Shown: positions 1-12,251 of the stretch, one piece after another
Numbering within the stretch: the first letter of the stretch is position 1
How the letters are laid out: every line of letters starts with the position of its first letter
Origin: Batillaria attramentaria
Lineage: Eukaryota > Mollusca > Gastropoda > Batillariidae
Direction of reading: 5' to 3'
Assembly: GCA_018292915.2 (NCBI GenBank)
Contig: JACVVK020000053.1
Span: 1,680,501-1,744,500 of the forward strand
DNA: 64,000 bases
The notes under the pieces: model-generated
Seen by the model: the letters and a program-made list of their open reading frames with translations, nothing else
Told to the model about the DNA's origin: nothing
Database searches by the model: none
Made by a program: the position numbers and the translations under genes

Positions 1-834
1 AACAAAATACAGCTGGATACTGCTTCACAGTGTTGGTTGACGTAAGCCAAGTATTCCACCAGTGGGGAAAGTCTTGAATGGAGGGAGACAATGCCTTGTT
101 CTCTTTCCTTGAGTCTAATGCATCATATCTGTGTGCATTTCTTTGTCTCCTATACCGTAAGTGGGGTATTCTGGTTATTTCAAACTTGACTGTGTCCTTC
201 TGCAATGTGTCTTGGTGTCACAATATCAGTTTTAACCTCCTACCCCCCAAATTGTCAAATTACAAGAAATCTCTCTTGTGGATTATCCCAAGCAATGTTT
301 TGCCAGTAAAACTACTATCAATGAACACGTTTTCAGAGAAAGTGTTAATCTCTACCAGAACATGTGAAAAAACGTTAGGTACAGTGCATCTAAAGCAGCC
401 CTTAAAGGCAATATCGTTGTTTCAAATCGTGATAAAATCAAACAGAACTGCTCTTTTCTGTTTTCTGAAATCAAATATGTTACATCTGTCGGCATTTCTT
501 TGTCTCAGAGAAACCAGGCGGGGTATGTTGGTTATTACAAACCTGATTATTTGATGCTGCAATGTGTCTTAGCGTCACAGTGACCGATTTAAGCTCCCCA
601 CCCCCCAAAATGTTGAATTACAAGACATGTCTGTAATGGTAACCCCAAACGATGTTTTACCACTAGAACTACTACAAATCAACATATCTTCAGAGAAAAT
701 AACATTATGCACCAGAAAAAAAATGAAAAAAGTCGGATATGGTGCATTAAAACTTGCGCATCACTGTTAATTGCGTGGTTTCAAGTCTTAATAGAATCAG
801 GACATTTTTTGCCATTTTGTCGACAAGGTAAAGC

Positions 835-1160
835 TGGTAACCTGGAAACCGGCCCCAGCGACTCTATTAGACTGGTTTAAAAATCAACCTTACGGTGTGC
901 TGAACACATTAGATCATTGTTCCCATAAATCCGTTAGCTTGCACCAACAGTTACAGCTCTTAACGTATATGACCCCCATACGCACTGAAGACAAGCAACA
1001 GACTGCAATTGACAGACACGTAATTTCAATCACTCAAAACAATTTGTCTTCTATTTGCCAATACAGATCAAACCATCCATGGCAGTGTTTATATGCGTCT
1101 CTAGTCTGAAATAAAACAAACAGAAATGAAATACAGCCGGATACTGCTTCACAGTGTTGA
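835..1160 (+). repeat. Internal copy of the foldback terminus
   Basis: This stretch aligns with the reverse complement of 4460-4770, including the boxes around GCGACTCTAT, ACACATTAGATCATTGTTCC and ATAAAACAAAC. It is followed by a second copy of the sequence that opens the window (TACAGCCGGATACTGCTTCA at 1134). A terminus inside the left arm indicates that one foldback unit was inserted into, or duplicated within, another. Confidence 0.6.
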
Positions 1161-2460
1161 CTTACGTAAGTCTAGTTTTCCATCATTGCAGAAGATCGTA
1201 GATATACGGAGAAAATGCCCTTTTTACTCTTCTTAACTCAAACGCATCAAAGCTGTCAGCAATTCTTTGTCTCAGGTACCAGCAGCGAGGTATGTGGAAT
1301 ATTTTGAACCTTATTCTGCGGTGCTGCGATGGGTCTTGGTGTCACAATATGAGATTTAACCTCCTACCCCCCAAAAATGTCAAACGACAAGAAATCTCTT
1401 TGTGGATAACCCTAAGCAGTGTTTCGCCAATGTAGCTGCTACCAATCAACACGTTTTCGTACAAAGTAATAATATCCACCCGAACATGTGAAACTGTCAG
1501 GTATCGTGCATTAAAACTAGCCATTGAAGGGAATTTCGTTGTGTCAAATCTTGATAAAATTAAACAAAACCTACCCTCATCTCTTTTCTTAAATCAGATG
1601 CCTTACATCTGTTGGCATTTTTTGGTATCTGAAGACCCCGGGGAGGTGTCTGCGTTATTTCAAACCTTGTTATTGGATGCTGCAATGTGTCATGGCATCA
1701 CAGTATTGGATTTGAGCTCCTCACCCCCAAACACTGTGATGGTGAAGTATAAGACATGTCTGTTAATGGGTAAACACAAGCGATGTTTTACCAACAGAAC
1801 TACCACACATCAACAGGCCTTCAGAGAAACCGATAATATGCTCCACACAAAACTAGAAAAGTCAAGCAAATAGCATTAGAACAAGCACATCATGGCAATC
1901 GCGTTGTTTCAAGTCTTAATAGATATAATAGATATAAGGAATACAGTCCGTTTCTCTTTTCCTAAATCCAGTGTATCCTATCTGTCAGAAATATTTTGTC
2001 TCAGAGAACCCATGTGTGGTATCTGGGTTATTAAAAACCTGGTTATTGAATGCTACAATGTGCCAGGGTTTCACAGTATTAGATTCAAGTTCCTACCCCC
2101 CATCATTTTTAAGCACAGGACATGCCTTTTATGGATACCTTCAAGCGAAGTTTTACCAACAGAACTATTGCGAATCAAAAGTTCTTCAGAGAACAGTTAT
2201 ATGCTCCATGCAGAAGTGGAAGAGGTCGAGTAGGTTGCACTTAAACTAGCACATCATTGCACTCTCTTTGTTTTAGGTCTTAATATAATCAAGGAAAAAA
2301 ACACCATTTTCTCTTTTTTACATCAAATGTATCATATCGGTCAGCAATCCTTTGTCTCGGAGAACTCAAGCGGGGTATCTGCATTATAACAAACATGGTA
2401 ATTTGATATTGCATTGTGCCTGGGATTCACAGTATAAAATTTAAGCTCCTACCCCCCTCC

Positions 2461-2479
2461 CCCCCCCCCCCCCCCCCCC
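2461..2479 (+). repeat. Poly-C tract
   Basis: A run of C inside one ~360-bp unit, at the position where other units carry a short run of C. It is a local slippage expansion. Confidence 0.9.
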
Positions 2480-4770
2480 ATCATGTCGAAGTACAAGACA
2501 TGTCTTTTATGAATACCTTCAAGCAATATTTTACCGAAAGAACTACTATTAATCAGATCATCAGAGAAAATAATGAATTGCTCCAGACAAACGTTGAAAA
2601 AGTCAGGTAGGATGCATACAACTAGCACATTACCTACGGCAATCTCGTATTATCGTCTTAACAAAATCAAGGAAAAAACGTCAGTATCTCCTTGCTAAAA
2701 TGAAATGTACCATATCTGTCAGCAATGTTTTGTCCTATAGAACTGAAGAGAAGTCTCTGGGTTGTTTCCAGCCTGGCTCTATGATGCTGAGACGTGTCTG
2801 GGTGTCACAGCATCAGATGTAAGTTCCTCCCTCCCAAAACTGTTGAATTTCAGGAGGACATCTCTTATATGGTTAGTTCCAAATCCAATCGATGTTTTGC
2901 AGCGCGATAGCTTCAATGCACCCCACCTGACGTCTACTGGTGTATACCATTACGTTTTGTGATAATGTGTTGATTGGTAATAGTTTTATTCGTAAACATC
3001 GGTTGAAGATACCCACTAAAAACATTATTTGTACTTTGACATTATGGGAGGGAGGAACGTAGATCTTATACTGTGACATCCAAACAGATCTCAGCATAAC
3101 AAAACCAGATTTGAAATAGCCTAGAGACTTCACCTGGGTTAAATGAGACAAAATATTGCTCACAGATATGGTGCATTTGATCTAAGAAGAGAGAAAATGA
3201 AGTTTTGCCTCTAAATTTATGAGGCTTCTATCACTAAAATTGCCATGACATACTAGGTTTGATGCACTTCACCAGCCGCTTTTCACATGTTCTGGTGCAT
3301 ATCATTACTTATTTATGAAAATGCGTTGACTAGTTGTAGTTTCATGGGCAGGACACCGCGTGTGGTTATCCACAAGGAGACTTCTGGTAATTTGAAGTTT
3401 TGGGGGGATAGGAGCTTAAATCTAATACTGTGACACCCAGGCATGTTGCAGCATCGAAACAACAGGATTGCAATAACTCAGATACCCCACTTGCAATCTC
3501 TGAGACAAAGAATTGCTGACAGATATAATGCATTCGATTCACGAACAAGAAAAGGGCAGGTTTTGTTTAATTTTATCAAGATTTGACACAACGAAATTCC
3601 CTTCAATGGCTAGTTTTAATGCACGATACCTGACAGTTTCACATGTTCGGGCGGATATTATTACTTTGTACGAAAACGTGTTGATTGGTAGCAGTTACAT
3701 TGGCGAAACACTGCTTAGTGTTATCCACAAAGAGATTTCTTGTCGTTTGACATTTTTGGAAGGTATGAGGTTAAATCTCATATTGTGAAACCAAGACCCA
3801 TCGCAGCACCGCAGAATAAGGTTCAGAATATTCCACATACCTTACCATTACAGACATGTCTTGTAATTCAACATTTTGGGGGGTGGGGAGCTTAAATCGG
3901 TCACTGTGACGCTAAGACACATTGCAGCATCAAATAATCAGGTTTGTAATAACCAACATACCCCGCCTGGTTTCTCTGAGACAAAGAAATGCCGACAGAT
4001 GTAACATATTTGATTTCAGAAAACAGAAAAGAGCAGTTCTGTTTGATTTTATCACGATTTGAAACAACGATATTGCCTTTAAGGGCTGCTTTAGATGCAC
4101 TGTACCTAACATTTTTTCACATCTTCTGGTAGAGATTAACACTTTCTCTGAAAACGTGTTCATTGATAGTAGTTTTACTGGCAAAACATTGCTTGGGATA
4201 ATCCACAAGAGAGATTTCTTGTAAATTGACAATTTGGGGGGTAGGAGGTTAAATCTGATATTGTGACACCAAGACACATTGCAGAAGGACACAGTCAAGT
4301 TTGAAATAACCAGAATACCCCACTTACGGTATAGGAGACAAAGAAATGCACACAGATATGATGCATTAGACTCAAGGAAAGAGAACAAGGCATTGTCTCC
4401 CTCCATTCAAGACTTTCCCCACTGGTGGAATACTTGGCTTACGTCAACCAACACTGTGAAGCAGTATCCAGCTGTATTTTGTTTTTGTTTGTTTTATTGA
4501 AGACAAGAAACGTTTATAAACATAGTCATACATGGTCTTATTTATATTGTGAAATATAAGGGAAACTTTTGAGTGATTGAAATCACTGCTTGTCAATGCA
4601 TTATGGTGCGTGTGGTCAGTGAGCGCGGACAGTACCCTCACTTAAAGGGCTGTAACTCTTGGTGCAACCCTGCCGATTTTTGGGAACAATGATCTAATGT
4701 GCTCAGCACACCCCAAGGTTCATTTTTAAACTGGTCTCATAGAGTCGCCGGGGGAGTGCACGGTAACCGA

Positions 4771-5365
4771 CCTCACCTTTTCCACTATAACTCAAACCTC
4801 AGATATATGCTTTTTTCAGGGGAAAAAATAATAATGCCAAATGGTTTTATTACCGTTAGACCTACTGGAGTAAAACTGGTTTGGAATTCGCGTGGATTCA
4901 CCACGTTTTTACAAAGTTGAAACCCCCATGGATTGCGGAGCCCACCGTATAGCCGCCATCTTGTTTCTAATGTCAACATGTAAATCCGATCGTCTTTGAC
5001 CATTAATTGTTCAATATATTTACTTCTGAGTATTTACTAAGAAACTTTTTATTCCAAAAACGCGTGAAGTTGCTACAAATCTGAAAAATACTCAGTTTGG
5101 TTGGATTTATTTACAAAATCTGCGACCAGCGATACGTTCTTTCCATCAAGAGCTCCAGTAAGGGAGGCAATTTGTGACTGGTTCCCGACCGCTCGACTCT
5201 CCAAAAATCCTTTTCTCACATATTTTGTCCAGCCTGACCACATTTCTTATACTCAGATTTATAAACACTAGGTACTTCTAATTTCTTCGGAACCCTCCAT
5301 CCTTTGTTAGTCACTTGACGGATCACGTATCACTCCACCGATTGCGTTTTCCGCTCTACTATTTT
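4771..5365. other. No gene recognised
   Basis: About 600 bases of mixed sequence. The open frames on both strands are short and have no recognisable motif. No RNA gene was seen. Confidence 0.5.
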
Positions 5366-5690
5366 CACTGACGCCCCGCCGAAAAGGGACTGCACTCTGG
5401 AGTCTAAACAATGAGTTCATTCCCTTCAGTTTTCGCCGTGCGCCATAAGGGATCCCATTCTAACTTCCGCAGACGGCCGGTTGAAGCCGTGAACATTTCA
5501 ATCAAGTTCAGCTATAAACATCATCGTACAGCTTAGGTACGCTGTCAGTTTTCTTATATTAGCCTGACGTTTTCCTGTGCCATAGCCACCACGAAAAAAA
5601 TGTAGCCACCAAAAAGTTTCTTCGCTTGGATCCCTGACCCAGGATGTGTCTTCCCCGAACACTCATGGGTTAGCCCGGACTAGCCGTTGT
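5366..5690 (+). repeat. Dispersed ~280-325 bp repeat, copy 1
   Basis: Bases 5409-5690 recur inverted at 38333-38611 with few changes. The leading ~40 bases (GACGCCCCGCCGAAAAGGGA onward) recur at 50293-50333. The last ~50 bases recur, diverged, in an 85-bp insertion at 59455-59539. It contains no open frame. The class is unknown; a short non-autonomous DNA element is possible. Confidence 0.7.
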
Positions 5691-6764
5691 GATACTAGCA
5701 ACATCCTAGGATCTGAATCCACGGGGGTTTTTTTGTTGTTGTTTTTTTGCGGTCACTGTTGGTCATGACACGCTTTTCAGCATACTACTGGTAGATCATT
5801 ATGATCACCTCACTAAAGAGGAACATCACGGATCTATTTAGGGTCCTGGGGAACATCTACAGGGCGGCTTGCTCTTTTAGTTGGTGCATTGTGTTCTTTT
5901 TGGATCCTCATGGTGGTGGTCTCCATTGTCAGTCATGATTTTTCTTTTTCTTTTTTTCTTTTGTTCTTTTCCAACTTATTATTATTACTTCTCTGTTTAG
6001 TTTTTGTATATCTGTACATTTGTTTGCTTCGCTTTTTTTATTGCCTGTACTTGGTGAGAATACCTCACGTTTCAGTTTTTGTATATCTGTACATTTGTTT
6101 GCTTCGCTTTTTTTATTGCCTGTACTTGGTGAGAATACCTCACGTTTCAGTTTTTGTATATCTGTACATTTGTTTGCTTCGCTTTTTTTATTGCCTGTAC
6201 TTGGTGAGAATACCTCACGTTTCAGTTTTTTGGCCGTCTCCTTTGACTTACATCATTCTATTCCTACTTGTTTTTGCTCTTTACTGTCAGTCACCACATG
6301 CCTTTGTTGCTGTTATGGCTGCGAATACGTCTACTAATCCCTTCCCCTTTCAGTCAGTTTGTTCCCTACACTTCATGGATTTTTGAGTGTGTATATAGGG
6401 GTGAGTGAGTGTATGTATGTGTGTGTGTGGGGGGGGGGGGCATTGTACTCATCATGTTACAGCTAAGGCAAGCAAATTTGCTCCATGGTCATTGTATGTA
6501 GAGATGTATGTAATAATGCCCTTCTAGTTTCTTTTTACTCTAACTAGTCTTCGCTGCCATGCTTGACTGTTTGGTTGGCTTAGCTTTTCATAAGTGTCCG
6601 TGTACAAAAACTTGCAAATACTGAGCAGTCTTATTTTGTCTCGTCAGTCGGTTCTGCTCCTTATACATTATGTATGGGGGTATGCATGTGTGGGTGTGTG
6701 GGTATATACATGTGTGTGTATGTATATATATGTATATATATGTATGCGTATGTATGTATGTACA

Positions 6765-6812
<48 letters not shown>

Positions 6813-7615
6813 ATACATGTGTATGTGTATGCATGTGTGTGTATATAGGTGTTATTTTTATTTTTTTTTTAGTCACCTCTCTTCTCATATTTTGGTACTT
6901 GTCATCCTTTACAGCTGAGTGCTCACGTACTGCCCCCCCCCCCCCCCCCCCCCCCTGTTGTTTGGTATGTTAGGATGGGTTCTCTTCTTGGTGGCTACAG
7001 CTTTTTACTGGCTGCCTATTTACATTTACATTACTGTTTTGAGTAGTTGGCTCCAGGAGCGTCTTAGTGCTGGCCTCATGCCATGAAGTGGCTTTTTTTT
7101 TTTCTCTTCCCCCTAAAAAACCATGCAACACATCCATTATTCAGTGAATTTTTCCTCCTCAGCCCTTTTTTTTTTTCTTTTTTTTTTTTCTCTCTTTCTT
7201 TTTCTATTTTATCTATTTATTTATTTTATATCTTTTTACTTATTTATTTTTTGTTCTTTTTTCAATTCTACTTTTTTTTTTTTTGGTTTCCCCCCCCCCC
7301 CCCCCCCGCTCCCCCCTCTTTTTTTTATTTTTTATTTTTTTTATTTTTATTTTTTCTCTTTCCCCAAAAGCCTGCACTGACTTACGTTTAATTCTTCAAT
7401 GTGTACATGGATGTTTTATCTTCATTAGCTTCATGTCGTGAGGTCATCTCTGGGTGAACACCCATTCCTCCGTGGAAGAGAGCGATATGTTCCCATCTAA
7501 TGTATTTTTTTTCCCTTTTTTCTTACTGTTTTCACTATCCCTGTGTCCTTTTTGGTCCTTTATTCGTGTTATTTGTGCTTTGCTGGTTTGACAACTTACT
7601 TGATGGCCTTACTTG
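5691..7615. other. T-rich, microsatellite-rich spacer
   Basis: No gene seen. The region carries G and C homopolymers (near 6429 and 6934), a (TA)n tract at about 6765-6808, TG-rich DNA at 6670-6850 and long T-rich tracts at 7090-7350. The open frames are low-complexity artefacts. It lies directly upstream of the decayed LINE reading frame, so part of it may be the expanded 5' part of that LINE, but I see no ORF1. Confidence 0.5.
6001..6225 (+). repeat. 75-bp tandem repeat, three copies
   Basis: Three essentially identical 75-base units start at 6001, 6076 and 6151. Because 75 is divisible by three, two frames stay open through all copies, which makes false repeat proteins. Confidence 0.95.
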
Positions 7616-7627
7616 TTTGCCTCTGTG
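7616..7627 (+). repeat. Target-site duplication, left, of 950-bp element
   Basis: TTTGCCTCTGTG, repeated exactly at 8578-8589. Confidence 0.9.
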
Positions 7628-8577
7628 GCCCCATGGGCTCGCCTTCACGCGGCGGGGCTGATTTCGCCAAGCTTGCCCACCCCTTTTGCTCTTTCTTTAC
7701 TCTAATTTCTGCCTCCATCGGTCCATTCACCTGTCTTTTGCTCTCTTAAAATCTCCTCCGGGGGGAGGTCAGTAAGCGGGTGTCTGCTGACCCTTGGTCC
7801 AGTGAGACATCTGAGGGTCATTTCTGAAGGCCGACTTCACTGGATTCCCCCCACCTGGTCTTCAGCCTGGCGGGCTTTGTTCGCAGCGCCCTGCTGGTGC
7901 TGCTGAACACCCGTCATGTTGAAGACCTTCACAACGCACCCCTCTCTGGTGCGTTGTTTTCCCAAACCGCCTCACGGCGGGGAGGTTCCGTGTTGGAGCG
8001 GTCTGTTCTCCAACTGCCTCCCAGGCATGTTGTCTTCATTGGCAACTAAGGAATTTTCCTTCCTACCTCTCTTTCTATCCCTCACCAGCCCATTCACCTG
8101 TATCTTTCTCTTTAAAACCTCCCGAATTTAGCCGCTCTGTCCTTCCTCTCTTCTCTCAGCTGATTTCTGAGTTCGGCCCTTTCATCTATATTTCTTCTTT
8201 TTAACCCCTCACTTACGTCTGCACTACCAGTGGTTAGGAATAAGTGATGTTGGGCATATGCTGCGAATTGGTTTATTGCGCCTAGGAGATGATACGTTGC
8301 AATATTTGCTGTATATGCGCTTAGTATTTATCTTTGTTTTACCTCGTTGTAATTGTCATTTGTTTTCTACGCTTTTTTGTAACCGGGGGTTCGAGAAATT
8401 AGCATGAAGGTGCAGCGTCTCCTGCATGTCCTAGGTTTATATAGCCCCGTAGACCAGTTTGCACCCTTTGTCCAACGTTACATTTTTGTTATTTTCATGT
8501 AGTGCAGGCACACTCAGCCGCGAATTAGTCTTTGTGGCTTGCGCGGCTTTAAGCCCTAAAAACTCACTCACTCACCC
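7628..8577 (+). mobile_element. 950-bp non-autonomous retroelement, copy 1
   Basis: The element starts GGCCCCATGGGCTCGCC and ends AAAACTCACTCACTCACCC. It is flanked by a perfect 12-base target duplication, TTTGCCTCTGTG, at 7616-7627 and 8578-8589. A ~99% identical copy with the same ends and its own duplication lies at 38752-39703. The shared 5' end argues against random 5' truncation, so this is probably the full unit. The (ACTC)n tail and variable-length duplications indicate LINE-driven retrotransposition. There is no credible protein. A TTCGA box near 8390 resembles a tRNA B box but sits near the 3' end, so tRNA origin is uncertain. Confidence 0.85.
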
Positions 8578-8589
8578 TTTGCCTCTGTG
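8578..8589 (+). repeat. Target-site duplication, right, of 950-bp element
   Basis: TTTGCCTCTGTG, identical to 7616-7627. Confidence 0.9.
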
Positions 8590-8799
8590 TTGCCTAGTTT
8601 ATACCTGCTGCTGCTGTGAGTATTGTGCTTGGAATGTTTTGCTGTTTTCTCTACCATCTGGGCTCAGTATGAACATGATTAGATTTGTGAACTTGACAGC
8701 AAGGTGGTCCAAAGTCTGTTCTGTCTATAGGACCTATCCTCATGTACTGATGATTGATGTTAATGTGCGTGGGATGCCTAATATTCCTAGCCATATAAA

Positions 8800-10976
8800 A
8801 TGGCAAATGATAGTCCCATAAAGATATGCTCATTCAACACCAATGGACTTGGTGAGTACAAAAAGAGAAAGGATGTATTCAACTTTCTCCGGCAACAAAA
8901 TGCATGTATATATTTCTTGCAGGAAACACACTTAAAAACAGAAATGGAAAGTATTACAAGATCTATGTGGGGTTACGAATGTATCCTTAGTGGTAACAAT
9001 ACTAACAGTAAGGGGGTTGCTATATTGTTCAACAACAACTTTGAGTATAAGCTGCATGAAGTAATCCGAAGTGATGATGGTAGCTATATTGTGTTAGATA
9101 TTGATGTTGCTGGAAAGCGCATGACACTTGTAAATGTGTATGGGCCGAGTAACATGGACTTGCCGGTCTTTTTTGATGCCATTTGTGAGCAAATGGACCG
9201 CTTGGATAATCAGTACGTTATTATCGGCGGAGATTGGAACGTAGTCCTGGACGCTAGCAAAGACACTTTCAGATACAGGAACGTCAACCGACCCCAGTCC
9301 ATGAAAAAAGTGCATGATATGATAAATAATTATGCCTTAGCTGATGTATGGCGGGAGCTTAATCCTGGCAAAAGACAATACACATGGCGGCGTTTCAATT
9401 CAACTCAGCAGGGCAGATTGGACTACTTTCTGGTCTCTGAATGCCTACTGTTAGATGTATCATGTACGAAAATTGAATCTGGTTACCGATCAGATCATTC
9501 ATTGGTCTCTGTCGAGTTCTCATCACAATGTAAACAGAAAACAAAGTCACTTTGGAAGTTTAATAACTCTTTGCTTAGGGATAAAGAATATGTTGATATG
9601 GTCAAAAAGGTCATCTTAGAACTGAAAAGGCAGTATGGCATTGTAGTGTACAACATGGACACAATTTCGGACATTAGTAACCATGACATTCAATTCACCA
9701 TAAATGATCAGTTGTTTTTTGAAATGATACTTCTGGAAGTGCGGGGCCGGACAATCTCATATGCAAGTTTCAAAAAGAAAGAAGAAAATAATAAAGAGAT
9801 AACACAACAAAAAACCATTACTGAATTAGAACTAAATGTAAATGAAGATAATGTAGACGTTCTTGAGAACAAAAGAGCTGAACTTGTAGAGCTGCGTAAG
9901 AAGAAAACTGAGGGCGTAATTGTCCGATCCCGTGCAAAATGGATCCAAGATGGTGAAAAAGCTACCAGATACTTCTGTAGCCTTGAGAGTCGGAATTATA
10001 ATCAGAAGTCCATGAATTACATCGAAAAAAAAAATGGTGAGGTAGTCCATGATCAGAAATCTATTGTTGATGAAACTCAGCTCTTCTATCAGCAACTGTA
10101 TGCCTCGAGAGAGGCAGATATTGTGGATGTCGACCTTTCTTCCACAGTTTTTGCACCGAAGCTATCGGAAGAGTTAAGTGCCTCCATAGAAGGCCCCATT
10201 TCTGTCCAAGAAGCTTTTAATGCACTGAAACATATGAGCAATAATAAGAGTCCAGGCTCAGATGGCTTTACAACAGAATTCTTCAAATTTTTTGGGATGG
10301 ACATTGGTATTTTCTTGGTCAGATCTATCAACTATGGTTTCTGTCAAGGTCAAATGTCAACTACGCAACGTCAAGGTGTCATAACATGTGTCCCAAAGGA
10401 GGGAAAAAACAAGAAATTTCTAAAAAAATTGGCGTCCTATCACTCTATTAAATACAACATACAAGATTGCCTCTGCCTGCATCTCCAACCGCTTAAAGAC
10501 TGTACTCCCAAGCATAATCCATGAGGACCAAAAAGGCTTCCTAAAAGGTAGATATATAGGTGAAAATGTACGACTTTTATATGATGTTCTGGCTTATATT
10601 GAAATGCATCAGATGCCTGGCCTTTTGCTCCTAATTGATTTCGAAAAAGCATTTGACAGTGTAGCCTGGTCATTTCTTAAAAAGTGTCTCGACTTTTTCA
10701 ATTTCGGCCCAGATATGAAAAGATGGATATATACTTTTTAAAATCGTGCGTTGCAGTAAATGGCTCCTACTCTAGCTGGTTTGAGATAGGAAGGGGCTGC
10801 AGGCAGGGCGATCCCAGTTCGCCCTATTTATACCTGATCTGTGCGGAAGTTCTCTCTTCAATGGTGCGCCAGAACAAAGACATAAAAGGTATTAAGATAC
10901 AAAATGTAAATGTTCTCCTCTCCCAGTTTGCAGATGACACATCTCTGTTCTTAGATGGCAGCCAAAAATCGTTTAA
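8800..10976 (+). pseudogene. LINE ORF2, 5' half (endonuclease and RT), decayed
   Basis: An apurinic endonuclease-like domain comes first (QETH near residue 41, GGDWN near 142, SDHSLVSVE near 230), followed by the start of reverse transcriptase. It is colinear with the intact ORF2 at 54131-57934 and clearly of the same family (L1/Tx1-like). The frame breaks in an A-run near 10424, and again near 10735 in a T/A run. The RT region continues out of frame through a catalytic FADD box near 10930. Sequence stops matching at 10976, exactly at a TTAA, where the piggyBac element begins. The remainder resumes at 21618. No ORF1 is visible upstream. It cannot make a working protein. Confidence 0.9.
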
Positions 10977-10983
10977 CCTTCGC
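10973..10983 (+). repeat. piggyBac left end: TTAA plus CCTTCGC
   Basis: Target TTAA followed by the terminal inverted repeat CCTTCGC, mirrored at 21611-21621. Confidence 0.9.
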
Positions 10984-11019
10984 ACGACGTCGCTATTTAC
11001 TACACACGAAGGACATCGT

Positions 11020-11164
11020 GGGGCCGTGCGGACCCATACTTCTCACAGAGGGAAAAAATGTGCATACCCTTCCGAAGACGTCGTGGGGCCGTGCGGCCCC
11101 ATACTTCTCAAAGAAGGAAAAACGTGCATATCCTTCCCTAGACGCCGTGGGGCCGTGCGGACCC
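11020..11164 (+). promoter_or_regulatory. Left subterminal repeats (3x GGGGCCGTGCGGACCC)
   Basis: The 16-base motif starts at 11020, 11085 (one base changed) and 11149, with ~64-base spacing. The intervening bases are also repeated. The same motif occurs inverted at the other end. Multiple subterminal motifs of this kind are candidate transposase binding sites; that role is inferred. Confidence 0.7.
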
Positions 11165-11366
11165 ATACTGTAAAAATGGTAGTGGAGAAAGGTAGTTTAC
11201 AGTAATGACGATCTGTTTGTAAAGGGAGGTGTGGGGAGGGGGAGGGTGTTAATGGGCAAATGTCAAAATTTGTAACAGAAAAGAATTGTTGTTGTTTGTT
11301 TCGGTGAATTTAAGGAATAACTTGAAAAGGCCCCCGAGTCTTTCTGGTGCCGAACTTAAAGTATTG

Positions 11367-11376
<10 letters not shown>

Positions 11377-11436
<60 letters not shown>
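11377..11436 (+). repeat. (GT)n then (GA)n microsatellite
   Basis: Simple repeat between the left subterminal block and transposase exon 1. Open frames across it are artefacts. Confidence 0.95.
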
Positions 11437-11585
11437 TGTGTGTGTGAAGTGATGTGCCAGCACCCAGCGAAATCAAGCTTGCGGTGCTGGAACCTGCGGA
11501 ATTTGAGACTAGATCTAATGCTTGGATCCAATGATGCTTTCGGTTTTCACAAATCCGGGAACTGGCATGTCGTCATCACTTCATC

Positions 11586-11676
11586 ATGGCGGAGAGCGAT
11601 AAACGTGGGACGGAGAGACCAAATATATTTGATGCTCTTAACACAGCTGCTGGTGACGCTGAAGACATTTGGCATG
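11586..11676 (+). CDS. Probable piggyBac transposase exon 1
   Basis: An ATG opens a 91-base reading frame (MAESDKRGTERPN...) that ends at a consensus splice donor, CATG|GTGAGT. The only nearby acceptor with a pyrimidine tract is TTGCTTTTTCCAG ending at 12251. Splicing there continues in the frame of the main transposase ORF: one base left over joins two bases of exon 2. The encoded acidic leader resembles the acidic N-terminus common in piggyBac transposases. One in-frame TAA follows in exon 2 (12305-12307). Inference from splice signals and phase only. Confidence 0.6.
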
Positions 11677-12251
11677 GTGAGTACAGAATGTTTGGTTTCA
11701 ATCAAAGAAAAATATCAGTGGCTATGGCGATGGCAAAAACTGACTAAAAATGAGGGATAAAGGGTAACGGAATAAAAATGTAGGGGCGATTCCCGCACTG
11801 TGTGTGTGTTTGGTACACGTGTGTGTCACTGTGTGTGACGGTGAGCGTGCGTGCGTGCGGTTGGGGGGGGGGGGGGTGCAAGGGAAGGGGCCATGTCGGC
11901 TTTGAATGTGTTTGTAAGTGTGTATGTGTGATGCATGTATGTAGATGTGCGTGCGTGCTAGTGCATGCGTGCGGTGTGATGGGGGGGGGGGGGGGTGCAG
12001 GGGAAGGGGCCATGCCTTTGAATCAGTGTGTGCACATGTGTGAGTGCGTGTGTATGCGTGGTGTATGCTGTGTATGCATAATTATGTGCGTGTTACTGGA
12101 TGGGGGGGGGGGTTGCAGGGGAAGGGGCCATGCCTTTGAATGGGGGGGGGGGGGGGGAGGGGTCGGGGTCATGCCTTTGAATGCGTGTTCGATTGTTATA
12201 GATTGGAATGGAGTCAACCATAGTACGCCTTATCTGTTTTGCTTTTTCCAG
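11677..12251 (+). other. Probable transposase intron with G-rich minisatellite
   Basis: A GT...AG interval of 575 bases. It holds three to four imperfect ~115-base units, each with a run of 10-15 G followed by TGCAGGGGAAGGGGCCATG (near 11867, 11981, 12101 and 12139). On the minus strand these give proline-rich false frames. Confidence 0.6.

Larger units (their letters stand above)
1..4770. repeat. Foldback element built of ~360-bp units
   Basis: The first 640 bases recur in reverse complement at 3842-4483 at very high identity. Left 1290-1560 recurs inverted at about 3560-3840. Both arms consist of diverged ~360-bp units. Each unit has a box resembling CTGTCAGCAATTCTTTGTCTC, seen on + near 121, 481, 1246, 1606, 1976, 2331 and 2709 and on - near 3160, 3515, 3990 and 4345. 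Orientation flips near 2900 with almost no spacer. The right arm lacks the counterpart of left 643-1289. The right terminal part (4483-4770) matches 835-1130, so the left side holds a nested terminus. The structure probably continues left of the window. I see no transposase; the small open frames are mirror images of each other and unlikely to be genes. Class is undetermined (foldback or satellite-like). Confidence 0.8.

Noticed and set aside
78..554. 158-residue frame, also found inverted at 3930-4406
   Set aside because: Both are copies of the same foldback arm DNA. The composition is poor, there is no motif, and other units do not keep the frame.
5889..6386. 165-residue open frame with three identical 25-residue blocks
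   Set aside because: It comes from a 75-bp tandem repeat in T-rich DNA. Two frames stay open simply because 75 is a multiple of three.
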